In this document: one piece after another, positions 18,476 to 27,271 of the stretch
Position numbering within the stretch: the first letter of the stretch is position 1
How the letters are laid out: the number at the start of each line of letters is the position of its first letter
Origin: Serinicoccus hydrothermalis
GTDB lineage: Bacteria; Actinomycetota; Actinomycetes; Actinomycetales; Dermatophilaceae
NCBI RefSeq assembly: GCF_001685415.1
Contig: NZ_CP014989.1
Coordinates: 1,426,001-1,490,000, forward strand
Length of the DNA stretch: 64,000 nucleotides
Direction: 5' to 3'
The notes under the pieces: generated by a model
Databases searched by the model: none
What the model was told of the DNA's origin: nothing
The model's input: only the letters and a program-made list of their open reading frames with translations
Made by a program: the position numbers and the translations under genes

Positions 18476-19333
18476 ATGGCTGACCCGTCGGCTGCCAGTC
18501 CACCCGACGCCCGGCCGCCCCGGCCCTCGCTGGCCCAGGTGCGTGCCGTGGCCCAGCCGCCCGAGGTCCTGGCGCGCGGCAACGCCGAGCACTGGACCGG
18601 GGACCTCTACCTCCGACGCCTCTCCCCGCACCTCACCCGGGCCCTCATCCCCACGCCGGTGACCGCCAACGGGGTGACCTGGCTGATGATGGTGGCCGGC
18701 TGGGCCGCCGCGGGCGCGCTGCTCGTCCCCGGGCTGTGGGGCGCGGTGCTGGGGGCTCTGCTGGCGCAGCTCCAGATGCTGCTCGACTGCTCCGACGGCG
18801 AGATCGCCCGGTGGAAGGGCCTCTCCGGCGCGGTGGGGGTCTTCCTCGACAAGGTCGGTCACTACACCGTCGAGGCGGCGATCGCGCTCGCGCTCGGGGT
18901 GCGAGCGGCCGGGGTGGTCGGCGGACGGGAGAGCGACCCTGCCACGGCCTGGCGGTATGCCTTCCTCGGGGCGCTCCTGGCCGCCGGGATCCTGCTCAAC
19001 AAGTCCCTCAACGAGATGGTGCACGCCTCGCGTGCGGCGGCGGGCCTGGGCCGGCTGCCGGACACCGCGCAGGCCCGCGCCGTCCCGGCGGGCAGCGTGC
19101 TCGGGGTGCTGCGCCGCGCGGCGCGGCTCGTGCCCTTCCACCGGATGTTCCACTCGATCGAGATGACCCTGCTCACGCTCGCGGTCGCCGTCGTCGGCGC
19201 GCTGGCCGGCGCCGACCTCGCGGCGGCCCGCTGGCAGGTGCTCGTCATGGCCGCGGTGATCCTGCCGGTCACCGCGGGCCACCTCGCCGCCATCCTCGCC
19301 TCGTCGCGGCTGCGCGGGGAGGCGGCGCGATGA
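18476..19333 (+). CDS. CDP-alcohol phosphatidyltransferase family membrane protein
   Basis: A 285-residue membrane enzyme with about six hydrophobic segments. Residues 104-129 carry the family site: D104-x2-D107-G108-x2-A111-R112-x8-G121-x3-D125, but the final position of the canonical D-x3-D is His129. This enzyme class joins a CDP-activated alcohol to a second alcohol; in this setting it may load a lipid or polyol primer. Start: ATG with GAGAGG seven bases upstream; a TAGACT -10 lies in the spacer. Its stop overlaps the GT2 start (ATGA). Confidence 0.85.
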   Translation: MADPSAASPPDARPPRPSLAQVRAVAQPPEVLARGNAEHWTGDLYLRRLSPHLTRALIPTPVTANGVTWLMMVAGWAAAGALLVPGLWGAVLGALLAQLQMLLDCSDGEIARWKGLSGAVGVFLDKVGHYTVEAAIALALGVRAAGVVGGRESDPATAWRYAFLGALLAAGILLNKSLNEMVHASRAAAGLGRLPDTAQARAVPAGSVLGVLRRAARLVPFHRMFHSIEMTLLTLAVAVVGALAGADLAAARWQVLVMAAVILPVTAGHLAAILASSRLRGEAAR

Positions 19334-20235
19334 CGACGGGTCTGCCGGCCACCAGGCCCAGCTTCGGCGTCGTCGTGCTCACCCAGGGGCGCCGGCCCGA
19401 GGAGCTGGCCCGCGGCCTGGAGTCGCTGCAGCGTCAGCAAGGGGTCGACCTGGACGTCGTGGTGGTCGGCAACGCCTGGAACCCCACCGGGCTGCCGGAG
19501 GAGGTCAAGACCCTCGCGCTGCCGACCAACATCGGGATCCCCGCCGGGCGCAACGCCGGGGTGCCGCACGTCGACGGGGAGTTCCTCTTCTTCCTCGACG
19601 ACGACGCCTGGCTGCTCGAGGACGACGTGCTCCTGCGGACGGCGCAGTACCTGCGCCAGCACCCCGACGTCGGCCTGGTGCAGCCGCTCATCGAGGACCC
19701 CGAGGTCGGGGACGACGCGCACCCGGGCCGGTGGATCCCCCGGCTCGGCGCGCGGCAGCGGCATACCGAGGCCGACGTCTTCAGCGTCGTGGAGATGACC
19801 GTCGCCATGCGGCGCGAGGCCTTCGAGGCGACCGGTGGGTGGCCGGGCATCTTCTTCTACGCGCACGAGGGCATCGAGCTGGCGTGGCGGGTGTGGGCGG
19901 CCGGGTTCCGGGTCCGCTACGTCCCGTCCCTGCGCACCGGCCACCCGGTGGTCGACCCCCGACGGCACTCGGACTACTTCTTCAAGAACGCCCGCAACCG
20001 GGTCTGGCTGGCGCGCCGCAACCTGCCCCGCCCGCTCGCGCTGGCCTACGTCGGCAGCTGGACCGGCATCCAGGTCGTGCGCTGGTCGGTGCACCGCGAG
20101 GGGCTCGGGTCCTGGTGCTCGGGCTGGGTCCACGGATGGCGCAGCGACCCCTTCGAGCCCGGCGAGGACCGCTCCCGGCTGCGCTGGCGGGACGTCGCGC
20201 GGATGGCCCGCCACGGGCGCTTCCTCGTCATCTAG
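19330..20235 (+). CDS. GT2-family glycosyltransferase
   Basis: A 301-residue GT-A fold glycosyltransferase without membrane helices. FGVVVLTQGRRPEEL opens the nucleotide fold; NIGIPAGRNAGVPHV and FLFFLDDDAWLLEDD give the metal-binding DDD; YAHEGIELAWRVW holds the acceptor-side acidic residue. It overlaps the CDP-alcohol transferase gene by four bases and is surely co-expressed. It probably adds a sugar to the wall polymer or its linkage unit. Its stop overlaps that of the convergent pyruvyltransferase-like gene within CTAG. Confidence 0.88.
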   Translation: MTTGLPATRPSFGVVVLTQGRRPEELARGLESLQRQQGVDLDVVVVGNAWNPTGLPEEVKTLALPTNIGIPAGRNAGVPHVDGEFLFFLDDDAWLLEDDVLLRTAQYLRQHPDVGLVQPLIEDPEVGDDAHPGRWIPRLGARQRHTEADVFSVVEMTVAMRREAFEATGGWPGIFFYAHEGIELAWRVWAAGFRVRYVPSLRTGHPVVDPRRHSDYFFKNARNRVWLARRNLPRPLALAYVGSWTGIQVVRWSVHREGLGSWCSGWVHGWRSDPFEPGEDRSRLRWRDVARMARHGRFLVI

Positions 20236-22664
20236 CCCCGCTGCTGCGCCCGCCACTCGTCGCGGCCGGGTGTCGTCAGCCGGGACCACGGGCGTGCGCC
20301 GACCCGGTAGGTGAGCAGCTGCGCGTCCGGCTGCGGCGTCTGCAGGTGGGGCATGGTCGCCCACGACTCCGGCAGCAGGGTCCACCGGTCGCCGAGCACG
20401 ATGTTGAGCGCCTCCCGGAAGGTCGCGCCGTAGCGCAGCATGAGCGGGACGACCTCCTCCGCACCGGCGGCCCGCAGCAGCGCCGGGTCGGCGACGAGGA
20501 CGACCGGGTCGAAGGGGGCGCCGAGCACGTCGATCCGGCGGCTCCCCGCGACGAGCAGGTCGAGCGCGCCCGCCGCGTCGTCACCCTGCCGTGAGCTCAG
20601 CGAGCGCACGAGACCGACGGCCAGCCGCCGGGAGCCGCGTGGTTCGCGGGGCGCGGCGACCGGCCGGCCGTCCAGGTCGTGCTCCAGCAGCGGCCGCAGG
20701 TCGTCCGGCAGCAGCACCCCGGCCGGGAGCACGAGGACCCGGCCCGGCCCACCCACGCCGAGCACCGCGTGCGCGAGCAGCAGCTCGCGTACGGCCGCGC
20801 CGTCCGGGCGCGGTTCGAGCCGGTCCAGCGGCACGGTCTGCCGGTTGACCAGGGTGACCGGGAGACCCACGTCCGGCAGGTCGCCCAGGCGGAGGGTCTC
20901 CTCGCCGCTCACCACGACGGCGGTCCCCGGGGGGACGCGCCCCGCGAGCGCGCCGAGCAGCCCCGGCAGGTGCGGCGCCTCGCCCGGCCCCAGGTCCACG
21001 ACCACCACGTGCTGCGCCCCCTCGGCCTGCGGCGGCACCGGGGCGGTGGCGGGCAGGTCGGCCTCACGGGCGTCGAGCACCCGCTCGGCCCGCGCCACGT
21101 CGGCGGCGCAGACCTCGCGCCACCGGGCATACACCCGGTCCTCGTCCTCCCCGGCGAGGACCAGCCGCAGCACGGCGTCCAGCTTGTCGAGGATCCCGTG
21201 CCGGATCGCCTCGAAGGCGTCGTCGTCGATGTCGATGAGCCCGCCGAAGCGGACGTCGGAGCGGTTCTTCGGGACGAACTCCACCTCGCAGCCGACCGAG
21301 CGGGACGGCAGGTTGGCGTGCAGCCGGGAGGTCCGCACCGCGCGGTAGCGGGTCGCGTAGTCCTGCACCCAGTCGCGCGCCAGCCGCAGGTTGTCCGCGA
21401 AGGAGAGGCTGCGCAGCCCGGTGATCGACTGCTCCACCACCTCGGCGTCCGCCGGTCCTCCGGGGAAGTCGATGTAGGCCGTCTCGGTGCGCGCGGCGGG
21501 GTCCCCGGGCGGGACCACCGTGTCCACGGTGGTCGTCATGCACCCGGAGAAGAAGGCCGGCACGTCCAGCGCACGCAGGAGGGCCACGGTCTGCCAGTCC
21601 CGGCAGCCCACCGGGCCGTAGCGGCGCAGGTAGGCCACGGCCTCGGGGGTCAGCATGTCCGGCTTGTTGACGTGGAAGGAGATGAAGATCGGCCGGACCG
21701 CGTCCGCGAAGGGGAAGAGGTAGTCCTGCGCGGTCACCGGGTGGAGGTACCACCCGAAGGTGGGCACCCAGGTGGGGTTCGGCAGCTCCTGCAGCGGCAT
21801 GCCGTCGCGCTGCACCTCGACGAGCTGGACCGTGGCCGTGGGCGAGTCCGGCAGCCGGCGCTCCTCCCGGACGCCGTCGGCGAGGTCGGTCACCAGCCCG
21901 ACGAGGTCGGGGTCGGTGCCCACGTAGGTGAGGTTGCGGTGCCGGACGAGGTGCCCGATCGAGGCGAGCGTCTGGATCCAGTCGCCCACGTTGCGCGAGC
22001 CCGGGCCGGGGGCGAGGTAGTTCATCACCCCGATGCGGGCGTCGGCCTCGAGCGCGGGGACGGGCTGCCGGTAGTCACCGCCGGGCATCCACCGGACCAG
22101 CTCGGCGAGCTCGTGCCGCCGGCTGGCCGCCACGCGCGTGGCGCGCCCGGAGGTGGCGGCGGCGCAGACCTCCCGCACCGCGTCCCAGTCCTGCGCCTGG
22201 AAGGCGGCCCGCGCCACGAGCAGCAGCTGGGTCCCCGTCCACCCCAGGTGCAGGTCCTGGGCCAGGACCTCGCGCAGCACGCGGGCCGCCTGCTCCGGCG
22301 CGTGCTGGTATGCCGGGACGAACCAGTCGTCGGCAGCGAGCGCCACGAGCGCGGGCCGGGTGACCTCGGCCAGGTCGCGCCACGCGAGGGGCGAGGTGGA
22401 CGTGCTGCGACGGCACAGGCCGAGCACCAGGTCGCCGAGCTGACGGGTCGCCGGGTCCTGGCGCAGGGCATACCCGGTCGACACCGCCTCGCCGGCCTTG
22501 CCGGTGCGGATGAGCTCGCGCACCGTGAGGACGACCGACGCGCTCTGCTGCTCGTCCTCCCGCTGCGGGGCGACCTCCTCGGTCCGGGGACCCCGGACCC
22601 GCCTGGCGGCCAGCCGTCCGCGGATCCTCCGCACCGTGCTCGCGGCAGCGCTACGCAGACTCAT
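20232..22664 (-). CDS. Large protein with polysaccharide pyruvyltransferase-like domain
   Basis: An 810-residue soluble protein. The middle (about 215-490) resembles the PF04230 pyruvyltransferase fold: GSRNVGDWIQTLASIGHL near its start and PVGCRDWQTVALLRALDVPA, where relatives read the acceptor. The N-terminal 200 residues are helical and unassigned. The C-terminal third (about 545-800: HVVVVDLGPGE, LLLAHAVLGVGGPGRVLVLP) looks like a GT8-type nucleotide-sugar fold. It may add pyruvate ketals to a wall glycan and also transfer a sugar. It follows the first TarM-like gene with a 14-base overlap. Confidence 0.7.
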   Translation of the reverse strand: MSLRSAAASTVRRIRGRLAARRVRGPRTEEVAPQREDEQQSASVVLTVRELIRTGKAGEAVSTGYALRQDPATRQLGDLVLGLCRRSTSTSPLAWRDLAEVTRPALVALAADDWFVPAYQHAPEQAARVLREVLAQDLHLGWTGTQLLLVARAAFQAQDWDAVREVCAAATSGRATRVAASRRHELAELVRWMPGGDYRQPVPALEADARIGVMNYLAPGPGSRNVGDWIQTLASIGHLVRHRNLTYVGTDPDLVGLVTDLADGVREERRLPDSPTATVQLVEVQRDGMPLQELPNPTWVPTFGWYLHPVTAQDYLFPFADAVRPIFISFHVNKPDMLTPEAVAYLRRYGPVGCRDWQTVALLRALDVPAFFSGCMTTTVDTVVPPGDPAARTETAYIDFPGGPADAEVVEQSITGLRSLSFADNLRLARDWVQDYATRYRAVRTSRLHANLPSRSVGCEVEFVPKNRSDVRFGGLIDIDDDAFEAIRHGILDKLDAVLRLVLAGEDEDRVYARWREVCAADVARAERVLDAREADLPATAPVPPQAEGAQHVVVVDLGPGEAPHLPGLLGALAGRVPPGTAVVVSGEETLRLGDLPDVGLPVTLVNRQTVPLDRLEPRPDGAAVRELLLAHAVLGVGGPGRVLVLPAGVLLPDDLRPLLEHDLDGRPVAAPREPRGSRRLAVGLVRSLSSRQGDDAAGALDLLVAGSRRIDVLGAPFDPVVLVADPALLRAAGAEEVVPLMLRYGATFREALNIVLGDRWTLLPESWATMPHLQTPQPDAQLLTYRVGARPWSRLTTPGRDEWRAQQRG

Positions 22665-24387
22665 CAGAGGTCTTCTCCTCGGTCGGGGACGGTCCGTCGG
22701 ACATCTCGTGGAACAGGTCGAACCAGCGCGCCACGAAGGCCTCCTGCCCGAAGCGCTGCCGCACGACGGCGCAGCCTTCGCGCAGCCGCGCCGCGAGCTG
22801 GTCGTCCTGGAGCACCCGCAGAGTAGCGGCGGCGAGGGCCTTGACGTCGCCGGGGGGCACGACGAAGCCGTTGACGCCCTCCTCGATCATGTCCGAGGGG
22901 CCGTAGCGGATGTCGTAGGCCACCGCCGGGCAGCCCTGCGTCATGGCCTCCACCAGCACCATGGGCGCCCCCTCGTACCTGCTGGTCAGCAGGCAGAGCG
23001 AGGCGCGGGCGAAGACGGCGTCGGGATCGGTGGTGAAGCCCTTGAGCTGCACCGAGTCCTGGAGCCCCAGCCGGGTGACGAGCGCGGCGAGCCCGGCGCG
23101 GTTCGGGCCCTCGCCGTAGATCTCCAGCCGCGCCCCGGGGCGCTCCTTCAGCACGCGGGCGAAGGCCTTGATCCCGTGGGAGGTCCGCTTGACGTCGGCG
23201 AGCCGGCCCACCATGACCACCAGGTCCGGGTCCCGCTCGACCGCGGGGTGCTGCCCGGACTCGGGGCCCGCGTGGGGGATGACGCGGAACTGCGGGTTCT
23301 CCCCGAGGGCCGCCTCGACCTCGGCACGCTGCCGCTCGGTGAGGAAGACGACCGGCGAGCGCCGGCCGAGCTCGGTGAGCACCGGGCGGAAGTTCGGCCG
23401 GACGGCCCCGAGGTCGTCACCCGGTGCGGCCAGGTGCGAGCTGTGCACGACGTAGCAGGTGGCGACGCCGGGCCGGTCGTAGCCGGCCATCTCCCGGTCC
23501 AGCGCCCGCGCCTCCACGACGACCACGGCGCGGCGACCCCCGATCACGGCGTCCAGCGCCCGGTGCACCACCTCGTCGAAGCCGGCGTGCGAGCTGCTCG
23601 GCTCCCCCTGCTCGTCGAAGACGGTCGTGCCCAGCTCGGTCGGCCGACCCTTGGCCACGCGGGGGCGCTCGAAGACCCGGGCGAACATCGGCCGCCCGTC
23701 GCGCCGCAGCGCCACGTGCTGCTGCCGGCCGCCGGGGACGTCGTCGCCGAAGATCGTGCGCACCAGCCGGCCGTCCGGGGCGAACTCGTCGCGGCGCAGG
23801 CGCTCGCCGACCGGGCCCAGGGTGTCCTCGTGCTGCAACCGGCCCCCGCTGTAGCGCCGGCGGGCGACGAGCCGGCCCTCCTCGTAGCGGCAGCGGTCGT
23901 CGCGGCCTCCCCCGACCGTGCTCCAGCCCCGGTCCCCCAGGTCCTCGGGCGCCTCCAGCGCGCGCGGGTCCGGGGGTCCCTCGAGCGTCGGGTCCGGGAA
24001 GGCGTCGGTGACGCTCACGACGCGCACCCCCGGCAGCAGGTGGCCCCGCCGCTCCATGTTCGCCACCGCCCGGGACAGCTGCGGGGAGTGGTTGCGGACC
24101 AGGATCACCGACTCGATGCCGCCGGCCTCCGCGAGGCTGCGGCAGCGGGCGAGGATCGAGGCCGTCCGGCCGCCGTAGTCCACCGGCACGCCCTCCACGA
24201 CGACGACGTGCAGGACGTCCGGAGGGGGCACGAGCTCGGGGACCGGGTCGTGCCGGACGGGGACCACCTCGTCCGGCTCCGGCTCGGTGGTGGGCGCGGA
24301 GGGGGTCTTCCCCTGCGCACGGCGGGCCAAGGTCGAGCCGACGACCCGCCTCGCGCGGCGCGCGATCCGCGACAGCCTGTCTACCAT
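22651..24387 (-). CDS. TarM-like GT4 glycosyltransferase, copy 1
   Basis: A 578-residue retaining glycosyltransferase. The N-terminal half has VVVVEGVPVDYGGRTASILARC and then a beta-rich insert with tyrosine/arginine-rich strands (CRYEEGRLVARRRYSGG), like the DUF1975 region of the wall teichoic acid alpha-GlcNAc transferase TarM. The GT-B C-terminal half has VVMVGRLADVKRTSHGIKAF, EIYGEGPNRAGL and the donor site SRYEGAPMVLVEAMTQGCPAVAYD. The likely role is decoration of the polyol-phosphate wall polymer. It shares its upstream region with the divergent acyltransferase gene. Confidence 0.82.
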   Translation of the reverse strand: MVDRLSRIARRARRVVGSTLARRAQGKTPSAPTTEPEPDEVVPVRHDPVPELVPPPDVLHVVVVEGVPVDYGGRTASILARCRSLAEAGGIESVILVRNHSPQLSRAVANMERRGHLLPGVRVVSVTDAFPDPTLEGPPDPRALEAPEDLGDRGWSTVGGGRDDRCRYEEGRLVARRRYSGGRLQHEDTLGPVGERLRRDEFAPDGRLVRTIFGDDVPGGRQQHVALRRDGRPMFARVFERPRVAKGRPTELGTTVFDEQGEPSSSHAGFDEVVHRALDAVIGGRRAVVVVEARALDREMAGYDRPGVATCYVVHSSHLAAPGDDLGAVRPNFRPVLTELGRRSPVVFLTERQRAEVEAALGENPQFRVIPHAGPESGQHPAVERDPDLVVMVGRLADVKRTSHGIKAFARVLKERPGARLEIYGEGPNRAGLAALVTRLGLQDSVQLKGFTTDPDAVFARASLCLLTSRYEGAPMVLVEAMTQGCPAVAYDIRYGPSDMIEEGVNGFVVPPGDVKALAAATLRVLQDDQLAARLREGCAVVRQRFGQEAFVARWFDLFHEMSDGPSPTEEKTSDESA

Positions 24388-24437
24388 GGCGCACGATCTT
24401 GCCATTCCGCCTGCCCTTCTCCTCCGAGGACGTACCG

Positions 24438-25514
24438 GTGCCCGCCGCGCAGCTCCCCCACTCCCCGTCGCGACCACGCCTGGCCGCGCTCGACGGCCTG
24501 CGTCTCGTGGCGGCCGTCGCCGTCCTCGCCTACCACTACACCTCGATCGACCAGGAGTTCTGGGGCAACGCCGCCGGCGAGGAGTTCCCCACCCCCAGCA
24601 TCTTCACCCGCTACGGGTACCTGGGTGTGGAGCTCTTCTTCGTCATCTCCGGCTTCGTCATCCTCATGACCGCCTACGGCCGCGGGCTGCCCGGCTTCGT
24701 CGCCTCACGCCTCTCCCGCCTCTACCCCGCCTACTGGGCCGCGGTCGTGCTCACCGTCCTGCTCCAGGCCTTCTGGGACGGGGGCCGGCAGGTGGAGCCG
24801 GTGGAGGCGCTGGTCAACCTCACCATGATGCAGGAGGCTTGGGACATCACCAGCGTCCAGGGCGCCTTCTGGACCCTGTGGGTCGAGCTGAAGTTCTACC
24901 TGCTCATCGGCGTGCTCCTGGCCCTCGGCGGCATCACCCGTCGACGGGCCATCGCCCTCGCGATGCTGTGGCCGGTCCTCGCCGAGCTGGCGCGGGCGAC
25001 GGACGCCGACCTCCTCGCCTCCCTGCTCATCCCGAGCTGGGCGCCCTACTTCGCGGGCGGGATGCTGCTCTACCTCCTGCACCGGGAGGGGCCGGACCTG
25101 CTCGTCGGGCTCGGGCTTGGCCTCAACGTGGTCCTGTGCATCCGCCAGGCCACGATCTTCGCGGAGGAGCGGGCCCTCGTGCACAGCGAGGTCGCGATCT
25201 CCACGCCCGTCGTCACGGTGCTCGTACTCGTGATGTTCGCCGCGGTGTATGCCTGCTCCTCCGGGCCGCTCGCACGGCTCGAGTGGCGGTGGCTCACCCT
25301 CGCCGGTGCGCTCACCTACCCGCTCTACCTCGTGCACGGACAGTTCGGCTTCTTCGTCATCGAGAGCCTCAGCGGCACCATGAGCAGCTACCTGGTGCTG
25401 GTCCTGGCGGCGGCCGTGTCGTTCCTGCTCGCCTGGCTCATCCACCGGTTCGTGGAGCGGCCCGTGCACGAGCCGTTGCGCCGTCGCCTCCGCGACGCCC
25501 TCGAGCGGGACTGA
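24438..25514 (+). CDS. Acyltransferase 3 family membrane protein
   Basis: A 358-residue protein with about ten hydrophobic segments. The N-terminus has LAALDGLRLVAAVAVLAYHY with the catalytic His, then LGVELFFVISGFVILM and SRLYPAYW, all hallmarks of the OafA/acyltransferase-3 group that O-acetylates or acylates surface glycans. The start chosen is GTG 24438, with GAGGA seven bases upstream; an upstream in-frame TTG (24399) would add 13 residues but has no ribosome site. Convergent with the second TarM-like gene. Confidence 0.88.
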   Translation: MPAAQLPHSPSRPRLAALDGLRLVAAVAVLAYHYTSIDQEFWGNAAGEEFPTPSIFTRYGYLGVELFFVISGFVILMTAYGRGLPGFVASRLSRLYPAYWAAVVLTVLLQAFWDGGRQVEPVEALVNLTMMQEAWDITSVQGAFWTLWVELKFYLLIGVLLALGGITRRRAIALAMLWPVLAELARATDADLLASLLIPSWAPYFAGGMLLYLLHREGPDLLVGLGLGLNVVLCIRQATIFAEERALVHSEVAISTPVVTVLVLVMFAAVYACSSGPLARLEWRWLTLAGALTYPLYLVHGQFGFFVIESLSGTMSSYLVLVLAAAVSFLLAWLIHRFVERPVHEPLRRRLRDALERD

Positions 25515-25534
25515 GACACCCCCGCCCCGCGGGG

Positions 25535-27226
25535 TCAGCCGCGGCCGGTCGGCAGGTCGGCCGCCAGGGTCCGGAAGAGCTCGAACCAGCGGGCGGCGAA
25601 GGCCTCCTGCCCGAAGCGCTCGTCGACCCCCTCGCACCCGGCACGCAGCGACCGCGCCAGCGCCGGGTCGTCGAGCACCTGCACGGTGCGCCGGGCCAGG
25701 TCCTCGATGTCGCCCTCGGGCACGAGGAAGCCGTTGACGCCGTCGTCGACGATGTCGGCCGGCCCGTAGCGGATGTCGTAGCTGACGATCGGGCACTCCT
25801 GGCGCAACGCCTCGACGAAGACCATGGGGGCACCCTCGAACCGGCTGGACTGCAGGCACAGGGTCGCCCGGCGGTACTGCCGGCCCGGCTCCGTGGTGAA
25901 GCCCTCGAGCGTGACCGACCCCCCGATCCCGAGGTCGTCGATGAGCTGCTGCAGCTCGCCGCGCCGCATCCCCTCGCCGTAGATCTCGAGGCGGGCGTCG
26001 GGGCACGTCTCCAGCACCGTGGCGAAGGCCCGGATGCCGTGGTCGGTCCGCTTCTGCGGTGCCAGGCGGCCCATCATGATGACCAGGCCGGGCTCCCGCT
26101 CGACCTCGGTGTGCGAGGTCGTCGCCGGCGCGGCGTGCGGGATCACCCAGAACGAGTCCCGCCGCCCCAGCAGGGCCTCGGCGTCGGCGCGCTGGCTGTC
26201 GGTGAGGAAGACCATGGCGGCGCCGGTGTCGAGCCGCCGGAACAGCCGGCGGAAGGAGGGCCGGACGTCGTCCACCTCGCTGTCGGGGTGCGCCAGGTGG
26301 GAGTTGTGGGCGACGTAGCAGGTGCGGACGTGGTCACGGCGGTAGGTCAGGGCGTCCGGGTCCGCCTGCCGGGCCTCGACGACCAGGATGGTGGGGCGGC
26401 TCTGCGTCAGGGCGTCCAGGGCGCGGTGCACCACCGGCGCCAGCGAGCCCGGTTGCGTCGACTCGACCTCGCCCTGCTCGTCGAAGAAGGTCACCGACCG
26501 CTCGCGGGGCCGCTCCCCGTGGCCCGTCGGCGAGGAGTGGGTCAGGGCATACATGGGCCGCCCGTTGCGCCGGTAGTAGACGTGCTCCCGCGGGTGGTGC
26601 GACCCGACGTCCCAGGTGAGCGAGCGCCGGTGGCGACCCTCGGGGTCGTACTCCTCGCGGCCCACCCGGGCACCGTCGGCGTCGAACGTGTCCTCCAGCT
26701 CGAGGGCGCCGCCGCGGTAGCGGCGTCGCACGCTGCCCTCGGTGGTGTCTCGCACCCACCACCTGCCCTTCCTGCCCCAGCCCGCGGCCTCGAGCTCGGT
26801 CTCGGCCTCCGGCGTCGCCGCCGGCGCGACCGCCTCGGTCGCGTCCGGGTAGGCGTCCATGAGCCAGCGGACCTCGACCCCCTCGCTCAGCTGTCCACGT
26901 CGGCGCATCCCCTCCACGGCGCGAGGCAGGGTGTGGGCGTGGTTGCGCACCAGGACGACCGAGCGGATCCCGCCCTGCTCGTAGAGGGTGCGGCACTTGG
27001 CCAGGATCGACGCGGTGCGCCCGCCGAACTCCATGGGTATGCCCTCGACGAGCACCACGTGCAGGACGTCCGGCGGCGGCGCCAGCTCCGGGACCGGGTC
27101 GCGGCGTGGGGCCGGGGACCGCAGCTTCCCGACGACCCGCTGGTCCGCCCGGGACACCTGCTGGCGCCCCAGCCGCCGCAGCCGGTCGGCCACCCGGCGC
27201 GGCGTGGATCTCAGTCTTCCTGCCAT
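25535..27226 (-). CDS. TarM-like GT4 glycosyltransferase, copy 2
   Basis: A 563-residue paralogue of the enzyme at 22651-24387. Shared landmarks: VVLVEGIPMEFGGRTASILAKC, the beta insert EEYDPEGRHRRSLTWD, MMGRLAPQKRTDHGIRAF, EIYGEGMRRGELQQ and SRFEGAPMVFVEALRQECPIV. Two related decorating enzymes in one locus suggest two sugars or two linkages on the same polymer. ATG 27226 is used; an ATG two codons upstream is equally possible and neither has a clear ribosome site. It diverges from the fusion gene with a 45-base spacer. Confidence 0.82.
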   Translation of the reverse strand: MAGRLRSTPRRVADRLRRLGRQQVSRADQRVVGKLRSPAPRRDPVPELAPPPDVLHVVLVEGIPMEFGGRTASILAKCRTLYEQGGIRSVVLVRNHAHTLPRAVEGMRRRGQLSEGVEVRWLMDAYPDATEAVAPAATPEAETELEAAGWGRKGRWWVRDTTEGSVRRRYRGGALELEDTFDADGARVGREEYDPEGRHRRSLTWDVGSHHPREHVYYRRNGRPMYALTHSSPTGHGERPRERSVTFFDEQGEVESTQPGSLAPVVHRALDALTQSRPTILVVEARQADPDALTYRRDHVRTCYVAHNSHLAHPDSEVDDVRPSFRRLFRRLDTGAAMVFLTDSQRADAEALLGRRDSFWVIPHAAPATTSHTEVEREPGLVIMMGRLAPQKRTDHGIRAFATVLETCPDARLEIYGEGMRRGELQQLIDDLGIGGSVTLEGFTTEPGRQYRRATLCLQSSRFEGAPMVFVEALRQECPIVSYDIRYGPADIVDDGVNGFLVPEGDIEDLARRTVQVLDDPALARSLRAGCEGVDERFGQEAFAARWFELFRTLAADLPTGRG

Positions 27227-27271
27227 CACCATGCATACTCGCATGAGTCCATCACGAGGAGGAACCGCCCA

